Source: Nautilus pompilius (lineage: Eukaryota > Mollusca > Cephalopoda > Nautilida > Nautilidae). From it: a DNA stretch of 64,000 nucleotides. The notes below the pieces were generated by a model. It was given only the letters and a program-made list of their open reading frames with translations, ran no database searches and had not been told where the DNA came from. The position numbers were made by a program, and so were the translations under genes. Below are positions 38,389-51,988 of this stretch, piece after piece. Numbering within the stretch: position 1 is the stretch's first letter; each line of letters begins with the position of its first letter. The DNA is taken from contig JACATO010000926.1 of NCBI GenBank assembly GCA_018389105.1, forward strand, positions 747,501 to 811,500, in the 5' to 3' direction.

Positions 38389-38724
38389 TCACAAGTCCGA
38401 CCATCGAATCCAAACTCCTAGAACCGCGCGGACCAGAGCGTCATTGCTCACATTTTTGAGATCCGTTGGAGATGGTCTCGGGAAACCACTCTTTGATTCC
38501 TTAATAAGGAAACGAGAGATTTCTCCCTCGCAGTCACGCTCCGTTAACTCAAAAATCACAAAGTCATCTCTGGACAGTTCTTGCGAAATCAGCAGGTTCT
38601 CTAAATTTCTTACAATGTCAGCAGAGGTCGTCGTGTGGCTCCGATCGGGCCTAAACGTAGCCGCCCGTCGCTCGACCCGCTTAGCGATCTCGGAACTTGG
38701 GAACTTCTCCTCGCGCGACTCCAC
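38389..38724 (-). CDS. Unrecognised ORF, about 112 codons, possibly coding
   Basis: A GTG-begun frame (open back to about 38748) that ends in a stop at 38389. Composition is protein-like: charged, with LLISQELSRDDFVIFELTER followed by an acidic/basic stretch, and no low complexity. I recognise no family. It lies next to the truncated Tc1 element, so it could be part of another mobile element or an exon fragment. No ATG start is available; a real gene would need an upstream exon. The opposite strand is also open here, which lowers the weight of the evidence. Confidence 0.22.
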   Translation of the reverse strand: MESREEKFPSSEIAKRVERRAATFRPDRSHTTTSADIVRNLENLLISQELSRDDFVIFELTERDCEGEISRFLIKESKSGFPRPSPTDLKNVSNDALVRAVLGVWIRWSDL

Positions 38725-39168
38725 GATCCGGGTGCGTAATCGTTGGACTTAAACTGGCCTTTTGACCCGTTGTAAAATGCTCAAAAAAAAAACAAAATAA
38801 CAAAACCGCCTCCTTTAAAATCTTTATATTAACGTTTGATTTTCTTTTGTAGATAATGAATGTTCCGGCGAAAAGTGATTGGTCCACACCAGGAAAAAAA
38901 GGGGGGACATCTCTGATGACTGACGTAAGGAACCAAAACTACACCACATATAGTACTTACCTGAAACTGATTATCTTCCATATTTAATGTCAGGTGAATA
39001 TCAGATAAGACTGGCCTTCCGGATATTGACGCCAGTCATTAAAGATGAGGTGCAGGTACAGTTTTATCAAGTGCACGATATTGTGCGAACTGTTTGGATT
39101 CTCTGACAACAGACCGCTCTGAAAATCCGAAATGTTTCGCCTTCAATTCTCTGCCTCTTACTAGCCAA
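38725..39168. other. Noncoding, no gene seen
   Basis: A-tract near 38781-38790. No recognisable ORF. Confidence 0.5.
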
Positions 39169-39488
39169 AGAGAGAGAGAGAGAGAGAGAGGAATGAGGAG
39201 AGAGAAGAGAGACCGGAGAGAGAGAGAAGAGAGAGAGAGGGAAGAGAGAGAGAAGAGAGAGAGAAGAGAGAGAGAGAGAGATGGAGAGAGAAGGAGAGAG
39301 AGAGAGAGAGAGAGAGAGGGAGATGAGAGAGAGCTGAGAGAGAGCGAGAGAGAGAGAGACGAGAGAGATGGAGAGAGATGGAGAGAGAGAGAGAGGATGG
39401 AGACGAGATGGAGAGAGAAGAGGATGGAGAGAGATGGGAGAGACAGAGATGGCGAGAGATGAAGAGAGGAGAGATGGAGCGAGGAGAG
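39169..39488. repeat. (GA)n-rich microsatellite
   Basis: About 320 bp of GA with AGAAGAG, GATGGAGA and GACGAGA interruptions. Unlike the arrays at 27.1, 34.4 and 62.2 kb it contains no TGACGTCA unit. The long ORFs across it on both strands are repeat artefacts. Confidence 0.95.
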
Positions 39489-40080
39489 CGTATATAAAAA
39501 CTACATATGACACACAATCAAAAATCGAGTAAACGTCAACAGAGAACTTTAACAAAAACGATTCCACAGCTAATCGAGGCAAAACAAACTCAAAATGTTG
39601 CCACCGGTTGTTTTACAGAATTTATTTAATATTTTGCTAATTATATTTCAGTTAAGAATTCTTGCGAGCACGGACAATGGGCGTTTCTTTATAAAAGATT
39701 ACATCCTAAATAATAACAGTTTTCGGTATTACGAAGCAACATCAGGACCGACAAATGCAGACTACGTCATCAGTGATCGTAGGAAATCAGTGTAAAAACC
39801 ATCAACAACATGGAGGATGAGACAAAAAAAAACACAAGACACAAGAAGCCGTACATTGAGACGTAAGATTTGGTATTAATGTTGTTTTCTGAAACGTGTA
39901 ACCATTGATTTTGTCACTTGCTCGTGTCAGACCACGGGTCTGTCCGCTGTCCAGATCTTTGCGACAAGTGTTCAGCAGATTTGGCGGTGACGGGGTTAAC
40001 TAGCATAAATCTTGGCAGAAAACCAGTGGTGGTTCTACACGCAGCAAGGCTGACTCAAGCTACCCTAATGCAGAACGACA
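39489..40080. other. Noncoding, no gene seen
   Basis: No ORF of note. The transposase scrap described next may begin within this stretch. Confidence 0.45.
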
Positions 40081-40290
40081 GTGACCTTGGCTGACGATCA
40101 TTCAGAGCTTATGATCTCGCCACCGTTGAGCGAGTTTGGAATGACCTGGGGTATCGTTTTCGTCAGCCTACCACATCTCTATGTCAGGCTACGACGCATG
40201 TATGGTCCACCAGCTGTCTACACCACGCATATGCGTAGCAAGAGATGGCTGTATCAGGTGGTGACATATGACGTCACGTCACGTGTGCGA
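40081..40290 (+). pseudogene. Tc1-like transposase C-terminal fragment
   Basis: One frame reads RAYDLATVERVWNDLGYRF then RQPTTSLCQATTHVW, matching the last catalytic block and tail of a Tc1 subgroup (consensus SPDLxPIExVWDxLGRR). The pattern of an Arg/Gln-rich segment then a Trp follows the family. The third catalytic residue region is decayed (DLATVE). No terminal repeats were found. It belongs to a different Tc1 subgroup from the elements at 14191 and 37595, which carry ENLW-type text. Confidence 0.6.
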
Positions 40291-40717
40291 TAAAGTGTGT
40301 TGTCTTAAATATTCCGAAACGAACACCATTTTTAATTACTAGTATAAGGAACAAAAAATATCATATTTACACGGCAATGATACGATATTAAAAGTAAAAG
40401 ATAGCAAATGTCAGGTAACTAACAACACCAGTTACAATAGTCTTTTGGAGGACTGTGTCAGATATTAAAGATGAAGTAGAGCCGACGCTTCTGTTCAGGT
40501 CCGCATCTGTTTCTATCAGATTCCTTGTGAGTCGAGTAAAAGAGTGCTGCAATTTTAAAGTGCCCGAGTATTTTTTTCTAAAATTTAGATTAATTTACCA
40601 TTGTATACACTAAAAAAAATTAATTTTTGTACATTCCTACAGTTTCTTTTAACGTAGCGCAGCATCTTTTATCAATTGAAATTGTAGGACCACAACAAAG
40701 CGGAAGTCTTTTAGAAA
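40291..40717. other. Noncoding, no gene seen
   Basis: AT-rich. Nothing recognised. Confidence 0.5.
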
Positions 40718-40792
40718 ACACACACAAACATATGGAAACACACGGACACGCACGCACAGATGCACACACACACACACACGCGCGCGCGCACA
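40718..40792. repeat. (CA)n / (CG)n compound microsatellite
   Basis: ACACAC interrupted by CATATGG, GGACACG and GATG, ending in alternating CG. Confidence 0.9.
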
Positions 40793-43700
40793 AAGGGGGA
40801 ATTTGTTTTCCACATCATTTCACTTGTATATAGCGGTTTACACCAGATCACAGCGCCGTACGTGAATGACCTCGCACACAGCATAGACGACACGAGCGCT
40901 CACACCATCTTTCTGCCCCAGGTCGCTGCGAGCTGATAAATTATGCACTGAATTCCAACGGGTTCTAAGTGGATTACTGAAAAGGAGAGAGAGAGGGGGG
41001 GGGAAGGTCCTAATCAAATCGAGCCGGCCACTAGACAATATAATGCTCTGGGAATAAAGTCGCGACTAAATAGATGGTCGTTTTGTTGAATTATCTGAAA
41101 TAATGTCACTTCTACTCGTAAGTTGTTCAGATGCTCGTACACTCTATAAAACACTATCAAAATTGTTCAGAATAATATAATTTCAAAACGGCTCTGATTA
41201 GCGAATGGATTTTTTGAACACCGAGCAAATACAGTGTTTATTACATTTTTGGACTGAGTAATGTTAGCAAAATCTGAGAAAAAAAGATTGAAATCAATAA
41301 ATTCTACGAAATTAGATATTTTCGGTACAAGTGATGATTTCTTTAAAAGCTATATTGTTTAAAGATTTGGAAAAAATCTAAACTTGCCATAGAAATGCTA
41401 AAAATAATTTTTTTTAAGTTCTGAATTTAAAAAGGAAAAAAGAATTATTTTATAATTCTGTTTGAGCGCGCAAATTAGCCAGCTATCCAGACAGAGCACT
41501 CGTTAATGACTCTGTGTGTGTGTGTGTCTTTTATCATGGCTGACTGATCCAAATGCTTCATGTAGATTAGTTTGAAGAATGCCTGTGTGAGAGAGACGGC
41601 CATGCGGACTTACGGAACGGATAATATATTAAGACTGAATTTAACTCATTGCTAAACCTTTCCTGAAGAGAAACAGCAAGAAGACAATTTTTTTTTAAAA
41701 CTTATGTTTAATCTTTAACGATTAAAGAAAGCACGAGGCGCAGCATTTCGGTAACTTCGGTGGGTGCAGGCGGTACCAAGCTCTATCCAAACTTTAAAAC
41801 ACTGCGATGAAGCCGTTCTGGCCGGTTACGCCGTGTTCGAGCGGAATCTCCGAAGCAAAACTCAAGAACTGACGACCGTCTCCGTTTAAGTAAAGGTTTC
41901 TCACCTGCCGACAGCGAATGGATAAAACTGCAGCGCGCTATTTTCACTTTACATCGTGAAAATTTTGGTGATGAAATTTTTCCTCCGGCTACTGGCCTCG
42001 TTCTCCGGGAAACAAGAGTATCGACTGATTCCATCATGGCTTTTGATGCTTTGGTCTGTGTGATGTCACCGGCAGATCATTCGAGTAAAGCCTTTTCTGG
42101 TATTTAGAAGTATTTCGAACAAATTTCACTTTCGAAGTGGAATTTCAGTTTGTTTACTCTGTTCTTTTCGCCGCATTTAGGTAAATTTATTCCAAAGCGT
42201 TGTCTTAGCAACACCATCTTTCGAGCAATTCCTGTCAACCAAGTCACGCGACTAATCCGTTTCAGTTTGATCACTTTGTATCTTCCGTGCACTGATTTTT
42301 AATTCTTGTATTAAACAACATATGAATTATATATAAATACCTGGAGAATAAAACTATGGAAAAATGCATAAAAGTTAAATTCTACAGTAGGTTAAAAAGT
42401 CTCTTTGTTTGGTTTTCGGTTGCCGCCGAAGAATCATCTCCGGGGAAGAGCTAATTACGGATCGGATCCCGATCTGAGACCGGCCCGGCTTGACGCAGCA
42501 CTACTCTTACTGCTTCTCTTCGCCAGCTGGTCACGTGGGTTTCCTACCATATCCAAAATTCGAAGAGTCTTCGTAGGTTTTCCAGGTACACGTGGAGGAG
42601 ATTACGGGGGTAACTCTTTGACTGGGTCGAACCAAGAAAGAGGCCCCGACCATATCTAGGTAACTTGGTGACCACCCACACCTGGCTCACGGCTGCCAGA
42701 CGTCATAATAAAGCACGTGATATTTGTCATGTGACTTTAGCAATTTCTAATCATGATGCAACCAAGTTTTTCTCTGACTCACTGTATTTGTTTGCACTAA
42801 GAAACATTTCTGTAGTTCGATAAATCGGTTTAGACGCAACACGGGCAACAAGGTCGGAACAGAGACCTGACGATACGCGTAATGGTGGCCTACGCTCTTC
42901 AAGCCGGCGGTCCCAGAATTAACTCTCGTCGAACCTACGCCGAGACAAACGCAGAAATCGGGTTAATTGCTGGCTCGAACAGGTACAAAAGCTGAAAGGG
43001 GATTCTAGTTCTTTTAAGCCAAACGCCATCAGACCGCAATTCCAAAGATCAACGTCCCCGGTGCTTGTAGATTCAGAGACGGGTTGCTGAGTTGGTCGCA
43101 AGCTCCCTCGGCGAGCCGGAAGACCGTTTATTTGAGCGCTGCTGTTAGTTTTTAACTTTCCACGCGTTCCCACTTCCAAGGGGAAATATCAGAGGGATTA
43201 GCTTTGTGTTACACGGGGTTCGACACCAGAAAAACGAGTGCCGTTCCTAAATTTAGAAATCGTCCGCCCGTTTTCTTTTGAAGCCGAATGCCTCCGATGC
43301 CTCTGGAGTTGCACCCATGACGACAAAGCCGCCGCCGCCCCGCCGCGATCCTTGTTTTCATAGGAAACGTAAAGGGGTCACTGATTGACCCATCGAAACG
43401 GTCCTCTTTCTGAGAGTAATTGCTGGACTGTCAATAAATATCACTAACCTTTGCCTCCTCAGACACCTTTGGAACGGGCTCCGGTCTCGCTGTCCAAACT
43501 TCGACATATTAAGCTTCCATTAGAATTATGCGGACGAAATCTATGGCGCATAGAAGATGGACACGCGTTGATTAGAGTAGCAGGGCCGGATGGAAGGAGG
43601 GCGGCGAGAAGTCATTAAAGGGGGATAAAATACAGCAGGCGCTGTAGGGTGGGTAAGGGATGATAAAGTTCTGGAATATCCGTAAGACCAACTCTCTCAA

Positions 43701-45801
43701 CTCTCGCCAGTTTTAAAGGTCGTTGCGTGAGAACCTTCGAGGTACAAAAGTTGCGATAACGTGACAGACTGAAAACTCCGTTAAGGAGTAGCTGGGGTTC
43801 TTCTCTCTGCTTGACAAAAATTCTTACGACCACTGCCATCTTACGCAATCACTTACACTTTACCGTCAATACAAAGTTGTGGGTGTTTTGGTCATTGCTC
43901 TTACTGTCAGCACATCATTGTTAATGTTTATTAGCATTTAAATGGCCGTCGTATTAGTGTAAATATCAATGGCAGGTTTTATTTTTTGTAGTAAATCGCT
44001 TGACAGTCACCAAATTCTTATTGGCAGCTCCCGGAGAGTCCGAATACTGCCACACGCTAATAACCGGACTTAGTTCGGTCTTCGTTCTTCAAGCAACAGT
44101 AGTAAATAACGACTTTCTAGGCCACAGGTGAGACTCGCTTCTGAAACTTAGCTGAACCACCCATTTTTTGGAGGTAGCGATTATTTTCATTTTTAAACTG
44201 CGCGATACAACGCAATATTGTTAACAAAAAAATATAGAGAGGAGACTGCAGAGAAATTCCTTGAAATCTTTACGTTTTTTTAAAAATTTCATTCCCATCA
44301 GCAATTACCTCTTTATTCGCTGCTTTTTTGAATGTCTACTACTTATTTTCTGAGGGGTTCTAGTAAAATCTTTTGTTTAGCCGCCTGATCCCTGACTGAT
44401 TGTTGTAGATGTGGGAACTGGTTACGGAAGTGGAACCTGGCTGAGTGTCCGCCATATGCGCCGCCAATGGCTCGCAGAAGGAACCATCCTTCTAGTCTTT
44501 ATGTAGAATGGAATAAGGAATACTTTGCCAATGGTTTTGTCTGAAAATTTTTTGATGACATACGACAGAAGCTGGCTCGACCTTTTTTAGTTTTATTTTT
44601 CCTTTGCCATCAATGAAGTGAACTCCTGTTGCAATGGGCTTCAAAATTTAGTTCTCCTGCTTCTGGCCAAGAAAAGCTTTCTTAGTTAATAACTTGCTTG
44701 TTGCAGATCGCCATCATCCATTCTACCCAGTTTTAGAAATATATTCACACTGTAGAAGCTCCCTGATATTTCGAACATTGTTCGCTGTAGAATCACAGTA
44801 CCGCGCACCCTACGGTTATTTTGCTAAACCATCGCTGACAAACTGAAGAACACAAACAATTATGACTTCGTATAAAATGCTATTTCTGTACAATGTGCCA
44901 GTTCTGGTTATGTTCCACCTATTTCTTGACGACCTTAAAAAGGAAAATAGTGATATTTGCTGTAAAACTACGGGACATTTTAGCTGATATTACATGTAAA
45001 AACTTTTAAAGATAAGATATCTAAAATTTTTAGCTTTTCAACAAAACTTGATTACCTGTCAGAACTTCTGTATATTTTCGTATGTTAAAGGAGAAATATT
45101 GTTAGATTTTTAAATCACAATGTAACCCATTATTTAATGGATAACCAAAGCTCATCCAGATGAATAATATTATATATATGCGCGGATCTCATGCAAACAA
45201 TAACTTTTTTTTTAAAAAAAGAAAACAATTTAAAACGTTTATATTTTTAAGATTAATACACAGTTTATTCAACGAAAATTGTATGTTATTGTAGGCGTTT
45301 GCTAGAATTAGCATGGCTTCCGTAATATCCTAACTATCGTAAAGATTCTTTATATTGGCTAAAAGAAGCACCAGAGCTAGAGAGATCGCTAAGGCTTCCA
45401 ACCACAAACAAACCGGGGGCGCTACCAGTCGGGCTTATCCCCGTCTCCCGATTACCAACCCGGATCACCGAGATTAGAACCCTAGCAGTGGAATCGCCTC
45501 GGCTCCGGCAATAAAGCCAGCCCCCCACTCTCTCTCTTATCTCGGTCCGGCGGGGGTTTGCTGAAAAAGGTTCCTCTTAATCAGAAGTTACGCGCATCGT
45601 GTCAAATGTTTTTTTTGGGGGGGGGGAACTGATTATACTTTTTTAAAGGCTTTTCCGAACGACGTATACCCGCTCACTACTCGGTCCTCCTCTCGTACAG
45701 CCTATAATTCACGATTCGCCCCCATCCGGTAATTATTACCCATTTTTACAACGGAGCCGGTTATTCACAAGGATTTACATAAAAACGTAGATGCCAGCGG
45801 G
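40793..45801. other. Noncoding, no gene seen
   Basis: About 5 kb without a supported gene. A GA/G tract lies at 40984-41004 and a GT run at 41515-41528. CpG-richer DNA occurs at about 42400-42660 and 42840-43500 with ORFs (42405-42659, 42919-43179) that have no recognised domain. 44160-45330 is AT-rich with T/A palindromes (about 45205-45221). Confidence 0.5.
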
Positions 45802-46061
45802 ATGGCGGAAGCAGAAGCTCGGGGAGTCGCAGGAATGGCGTCGCTGAGCGCGGCCTCGCCGGGGTTACCCCCCCCTTCCAATAACGTCGCGAGACTTCGC
45901 GTTATTGGAGATTTCGTGATTTATTTCCTCATCTGCCGCAGAGATGACGAAAATCGGCGGTGGGTCCCTGACGACGGTAACCAGGGAAACGCGCCGAGTA
46001 ATGCCGCAAAGATTAGGAACGTACCCCAAAGGCGGTCTTCCTCCAAAAGAACTAATAAAAG
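45802..46061 (+). CDS. Candidate first coding exon, unknown gene
   Basis: ATG in strong context (GGGATGG) at 45802 in CpG-rich DNA, open for 260 bp to an AAAAG|GTAATA donor at 46061; the in-frame stop (TAA) lies inside the predicted intron. The text starts MAEAEARGVAGMASLSAASP, an Ala-rich start typical of CpG-island first exons, and ends RRSSSKRTNK. No domain is recognised, and no second exon was identified. The call is an inference from start context, donor and open frame. Confidence 0.25.
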
Positions 46062-48349
46062 GTAATAATCAGAAGGCAGAACAATAAGAACCTGCTTTGC
46101 TGGATGGGATTTTAAACAAACCGCGGTTGAGGCTCACGGTCGCTCATTCCATCTTTCGTTGGAGGATATGGACGTATGAGACGGACGGGTCGCAGTCGGG
46201 AAACTGCGCGGATAAACAGCTCAGTCCGCAAAGTCGCTCAGAGTCCCGCAGTCCGTGTCCAAACGTCACGACGGCCCAACGCCGTGCCCATGTTGTGCAA
46301 GCGTCATGATGACCTTCCGCAGTGCTCGTGTATGAAGATCATGGCGGCATTCGGTAGTGTCTCTATCGCACTGCCGGTCTGTAAGAGTCCTATCGGGGGT
46401 TCTCGCATATAGGGTTGGAAAAGAACGAAATCTAAGTAAACAAAAAGAGATAAATCTATCAACTAGGCACAGGGGAAACATATCAGTTAAACACATCGCT
46501 ACTCTCTTTAATTGCATTGCTCTTATTCTGTTTGCAGATCTGTACCGAAAAAAGATTTCTGACGTAGATATTCCATTTGGATAAACAGAGCACCTGTCTA
46601 ATTGCTACCTGGTTATATAATTTCACGAAATAACAACCTATTTTATCGGATGTTTAAAAAAAAAACTGGAATCGCTCGCATCAGTCTACCGCCAAATTAG
46701 AAGTTAACGAAGACGACGGGGCTGGGTCTCATCTCTAGCAGGTTCTAATAAGGGTACAGGCCCCTTTTGTGGAAGGCCTTTGTCAAGTTCTTTTTTTAAA
46801 GAAAAGCCTTTAGTAGGAGTTTGAAAGCAAACGTCGCAGAAGACCTAGCAATACCGGCGTGGTGCATATGTCGTTGGAAATTAGTTTTTAAAGGATTTTT
46901 AGCTGCACCTACTGGTCTTCAGCAGCTTATCGAATGACACGGACTCATAAGAACGTATTTTTCTGAGGCCCCGAGGACGGCAATAAACGTAAGACGTTTG
47001 TAATGGATCACAAGCTCGGCGATCAGCCAACACTCGCTAGTGCGCGTCTGCCTGGGAAACGTTTGCGATTAGGTAGGCACCGACGTTCTCAGTAGACGGA
47101 AAACAACAATCTCTTCGTGCTTTAGATTCGCGGAAACGATACATGATCTACGCAACAAACGTTTTTGTTTTTTTGTTTTTTTCTTTCTTTCTATACTGCA
47201 GAGTTCATGTTTTACAAAGTCATCCAGGAATGAAACCAATTTATTGATAAACAGACGGCATACAGGACCAGTGACGCTAGATATTGATTCTCAAAGCGTT
47301 CTGATGTTTGAAATATGAAACACGAAAATCTATTTGATGGCAGCTAAGCATTTTGTGACATCAAAAGCCAGTTCTCTGGCTCACCACGATTCCTTAAAAA
47401 GTGCCCATTTAAATAATCGTTTGTAATTTAGTTGTCGGTTTTGTGAGATGACAAGAATTTCCTGGTTTTATATTTTTTTCTTCTTCATTTAATGAATTAA
47501 ACGTGCGTAATATTTATCCAGCCCAGATTTTCGAGGCAACCAAATGTGGACGTAATAATTTCGCATAGGAAGAAACCAACGCTTGCTAAAAGTAGTTCGT
47601 CGGAGAACGAGGGGGGGAGGGAAGGGGTTAAACTTACGTCAGCGAGAGAAAGAAGAAAACCGCGTGAACAGCTAATCACTTGTTTCCTGTGCGAGAAAGA
47701 TATAATGGCTGATCAGAGGGGTGGGAAACAACCCCTAAGATCAGTTATCCGGTAACGTGTTTTTTTTTGTCACAAGTAGCATTCTTTAGACCATTAATTC
47801 TCAACGTTACCACTGATTCAGACCAGTCTGATAGGTTTGATAGGCAAACAAGACGATGCAAGACCTGTTTTGGTTATTAAGGTAATCCGATGCGTGGGAA
47901 AGCGCAATTGTTCGTCTTAAGCTCAAGATGATGGGGCCATTAGGAGATAGGAGTGCACCGAACCCAGCCGGAGTCGTTCAATCGGTCACTGACTGCAGCT
48001 TCAGGTAAAGTTTGTCTGTAAAAAAAGGAACACGTGATGAAGCGTCATTTTCCTGTTATCAAGGTGAGTTTCGTATAAATCAATGATTGTTAAAAAAAAA
48101 AAAGAAGAAGAAATTATTTCATAGGAAATCCCACAGTTTTCTTTCTTTCTCTTAATGTGTTTGTTTCCGTGGTCAGAAGAAGGCGACTTTTATCAAGGAG
48201 CCACCGGAGAAGAAACCGTCGCCATTAATACGATCGGCTATTGTTTCCATCCGACGTCGACTGTGATCCCAAAGTTATCTCTTTAAAAAAGGGGGAGATG
48301 AATTGGTTATACGACATTTCTGGCTGACATTGCCCCGGAATTAGCCGAG
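46062..48349. other. Noncoding, no gene seen
   Basis: CpG-richer at 46130-46420, then AT-leaning. A T-rich tract at about 47164-47186, A tract at 48093-48104. ORFs without recognisable domains. Confidence 0.5.
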
Positions 48350-48498
48350 ATCTCTCTCTCTCTCTCCATCTCTCTCTTCCTCTCTCTATTCCTCTCTCTA
48401 TCATCTTCCTCCCCCCTCTCTCTCTCTCTCTCTCTCTCTCCATCTCTCTCCATATCTCTTTCCATCTCTCTATTCCTCTCCTATCATCTTCTTCCTCT

Positions 48499-48536
<38 letters not shown>

Positions 48537-48721
48537 CATCTCTCTCCATATCTCTCTCCATCTCTCTATCATCTTCTTCCTCTCTCTCTCTCTCTCTCTT
48601 TCCATCTCTCTCTTCCTCCTTCTATCCTCTCTCTATCATCTTCCTTCCCCCCCTCTCTCTCTCTCTCTCCATCTCTCTCCATATCTCTCTCCATCTCTCT
48701 ATCCCTCTCTCTATCATCTTC

Positions 48722-48771
<50 letters not shown>

Positions 48772-48856
48772 CTCTCTCCATATCTCTCTTCCATCTCTCT
48801 ATCATCTTCTTCCTCCTCTCTCTCTCTCGCTCTCTCTCTCTCTCTCCTCTCTCTTT
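48350..48856. repeat. (CT)n-rich array with recurring CTATCATCTTCTTCCTC spacer
   Basis: About 500 bp of CT runs punctuated by CCATCTCTCTCCATATCTC and CTATCATCTTCTTCCTC, forming a loose higher-order unit of about 110-130 bp repeated roughly four times. Minus-strand Arg/Glu ORFs are repeat artefacts. Confidence 0.94.
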
Positions 48857-51800
48857 ACTACGAAATCCGCAGACTCCCGGTTATCCCTCCAAGTGTTCTT
48901 CACTGATGTCCAAGATTTTATTCATTTATTTATTTACTGTTGCCGTTGTTGTCATCAATTAACCCTAACCCACCCACCTACCCTTCTTTTTTTTTTTTTT
49001 AAATCGAACTTATTTCCAGTTTTGATAAAGCTGGAGAACCGAATTCAATTGAATCGCCAAGAAATTCTCTCCGAACTCCCCACTCGTTTACCGTCAAAAC
49101 CGGGTCAACATTTGCCCCGACCCAGAGGAGAGAAAGATCCTCCTCTTTCTCTCCTTCTTCATGACGTTGCTCGGAAAAGCGCAGAAACCGCCCTAGAATG
49201 ATACCCATCGTCGCTCGGTTGTCTGTCGTTCACATTTCTCTGTAATTTATGTAGTCCTCCTCGACACCTTAGCATGACGCCTCCTCTGTCTCTCCACACA
49301 GGTGTCTCGGCGAGCGGGGGAGAGGTTCCCCCGATACAACAGCGCCCCATTTCTATCCCCCATTCGTTTACATCCTTTGTTGGTTTTTGTTGCCTGCAAA
49401 CCCGGACTCGAGACACCTCTCTGGGTTGGATAGTTGTGGAAACTTTCGTCAGAAGCGAGGAGATAAATTGTTTAATTAGTGGAAAATTTCCAGCCACGGG
49501 GGGTCGGTAAGCAAACTGTTTTCCTTTTCTCGCCCCTGGCCGTGCAGATTGTGCCGAGAGACCACTATTGTGGGTTCCAGTTTCAACTGCTACAATTCGC
49601 GTTAAATTTAAGTACACAGACTATAATAGGTCCACGGTGACTTAAATGTGTAGGAAAACAGCACTCCAATCCAAACAAGATAATCAGCGTGGAGGTTCTA
49701 TTATGTTAGAAGGGGAACTGGCCCCAGGGCGATCCCTTTCCATAGCAGGTCTGTCATAGAGCGAGTAACAAAAGCTAAGGGGACCTCAACACCTATACAA
49801 TTGGGGTTGATTCCGAATATTGCATGGGTGTAGCGGAAACAAGGGCTGAGTGAAACGGTGACTCCGGATACCATCTGGCTAGGACGTACGCTCGGCCTCC
49901 ACCGTCTACTGGAGAGGAAGAAAAACGGGGAAACGGGAAAGGGTTAATGAACAAATAGGCTGAAGTGACGAAAAGTTTATTTATCACCCCATTTTTTAAG
50001 CAAAAAGAAATGCTCGATGACACAGGTAAACATAAAGCAGAAGGAATATGCTAAAAACCCCGTTACTTTTACCTGTAATTAACACCGCCACTAATATTTG
50101 AATTACACTTTTGAAACTGCGAATATTTCAATTTACGTTAAGAGAGTCGGAGCTGAAATCAAGCTGTGGACTTCTCGAGGCACGGAGATCTGTATCAAAA
50201 TTAGACTACTCACTAATTAGTTATGCATTTTTTATTTGATTGCTTATATTTTGAAACAGCAACATATTTCTGTGATTGTCTGTGCTGCATTTTAGCAGCA
50301 CATCTAAATAACAGCTGGAAGATAAAGGGTATTAATTTGATTTTTGCTTCAGCTTTTAAAAGAAGTTTTAACGACTCAAACCTTTGAAAATTCCAAAATT
50401 AACGTTAATAACAATTATCGCTGTTGTTATTTATCTTATTTGTGCTTCCTCGTTTTGTGATCCGGTTTGAAGACCAGTCCTCGAGAGCAAACTCTCATTT
50501 ATCGAAATCCATGCAAACGTTCGCCAAACAATGGTTGACATGGAAATCAAGGTAAAGCCGTTGGTTTTAGATCTTTCAACGCAAAAACTTGGGAAAACTT
50601 TCTTTTTTAATTATTGCTATAAGGTTCATAAAAAATCAAAAAAAGGAATACTGCAACAAAGTAATGAATTAGATACGTCTGAATCTAGTTAGAGGATATA
50701 AGAAGTTATACCATTAAGACAAAGAGAACTTACGAAACAAAGTGCCCCTAAATATAGCACCTATTGCTGATGGAATAGATACTTTGTATTTTTCCTTCAG
50801 ATGGTAACCAAAATGGAAACACGCACTTAAAATTTGATTAGTTGATAATCCTAGCTTCAAAGAATTCTATTTTTTTTTAACTAAAGCTATTTTCATAAAA
50901 AAAGATTATAAACGAAACAAGTGGAAGTTGCCTAGTATATCGCATTTTTTATAAAAATGTACTGTGGAAATGATTCAAAGCATTCTTCTCGCCCCAAATC
51001 CCGTTTATCTGATTTTTATTTTGCTTGATTAACAGTATTAATGAAAACAGAATTAGCTGTACACAATACTTAACTTTCGAATTAGAAGAATGCGAACATG
51101 CGCAGAAAGTGTTTTATTGCATTTGTTATTCGATCCTTCACTGGATTTTCATTAGCAGACATCTACCCAAAATTTACGCTTTCTCATATCTTTGCAGATA
51201 CATAGTCGTGTCCATTTACAGGAGCTCATATAAGATAAATTCATCACCGTAACTGACATTATTTTCACTCTTTGAATGCAAATCCATTAAAACAATCTAA
51301 TTGTTTGCATTTTTATGTGCATTTGCAACACCTACTTTTAAAAAGTGGTGCGTTTATGACATTTTCTCGTATACTGCTCACAGAGCGACTTTGCAATGGC
51401 ATAAAACATGCGGCGAAGAATATATGTACAATCGCCATATTTCATAGCTTCGGACATACTCGAAAATTCCCATTTAGTTAAGGAATATATGCAGTCGTAT
51501 TGAAATGGTTGGTTACTGTGGTTGTACAGCTAGCTAGCTACATTTCACAAAATTCAGTAAGATGTAATCTTTAGCTATTAAGCAAAAGTTAATTTTTGCA
51601 AATAAATATATTAAGCATATAATTTGAGTAAATTTAATTTATTTTGTTCTATAGATGCATCTTCCAAATCATCAGAAGAGTATCAATAATTTTAGAAAAA
51701 ACACTGACAAATCAGCTTAGAATTGCGCCTATCGAATGAAGCTGATCTCACCAGGAATAAATGTACAATGCTAATTCTATTGCTGACGGCTCACAGTTGG

Positions 51801-51988
51801 CGTAGTTAGTTTCATAGTTGGAACATTTTAGTAAAGAACTGAATTTTATTCCAAAAGCAAAATTTGGAGATAAATTACCAATATCGCTATCTACAAAGGA
51901 ATTTTAATATATTTAAAATTTGTCAAAAATATGAAGGCTACACCGTAATTCTTCTAAGAAGACTAGCAATTCTGTGCGCGTCATACTT
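48857..51988. other. Noncoding, no gene seen
   Basis: About 3.1 kb. Holds a T tract at 48988-49001 and a TTAACCCTAACCC at 48959 that is too short to be telomeric. A 152-codon ORF at 49159-49617 (-) overlaps opposing ORFs and has no recognised domain. 50000-51980 is AT-rich and featureless. Confidence 0.5.

Noticed and set aside
48959-48971. TTAACCCTAACCC telomere-like string
   Set aside because: Only two units, in unique DNA; no array and no sign of a chromosome end.
49159-49617. 152-codon minus ORF
   Set aside because: Overlaps comparable ORFs on the other strand, and no domain or splice structure supports it.
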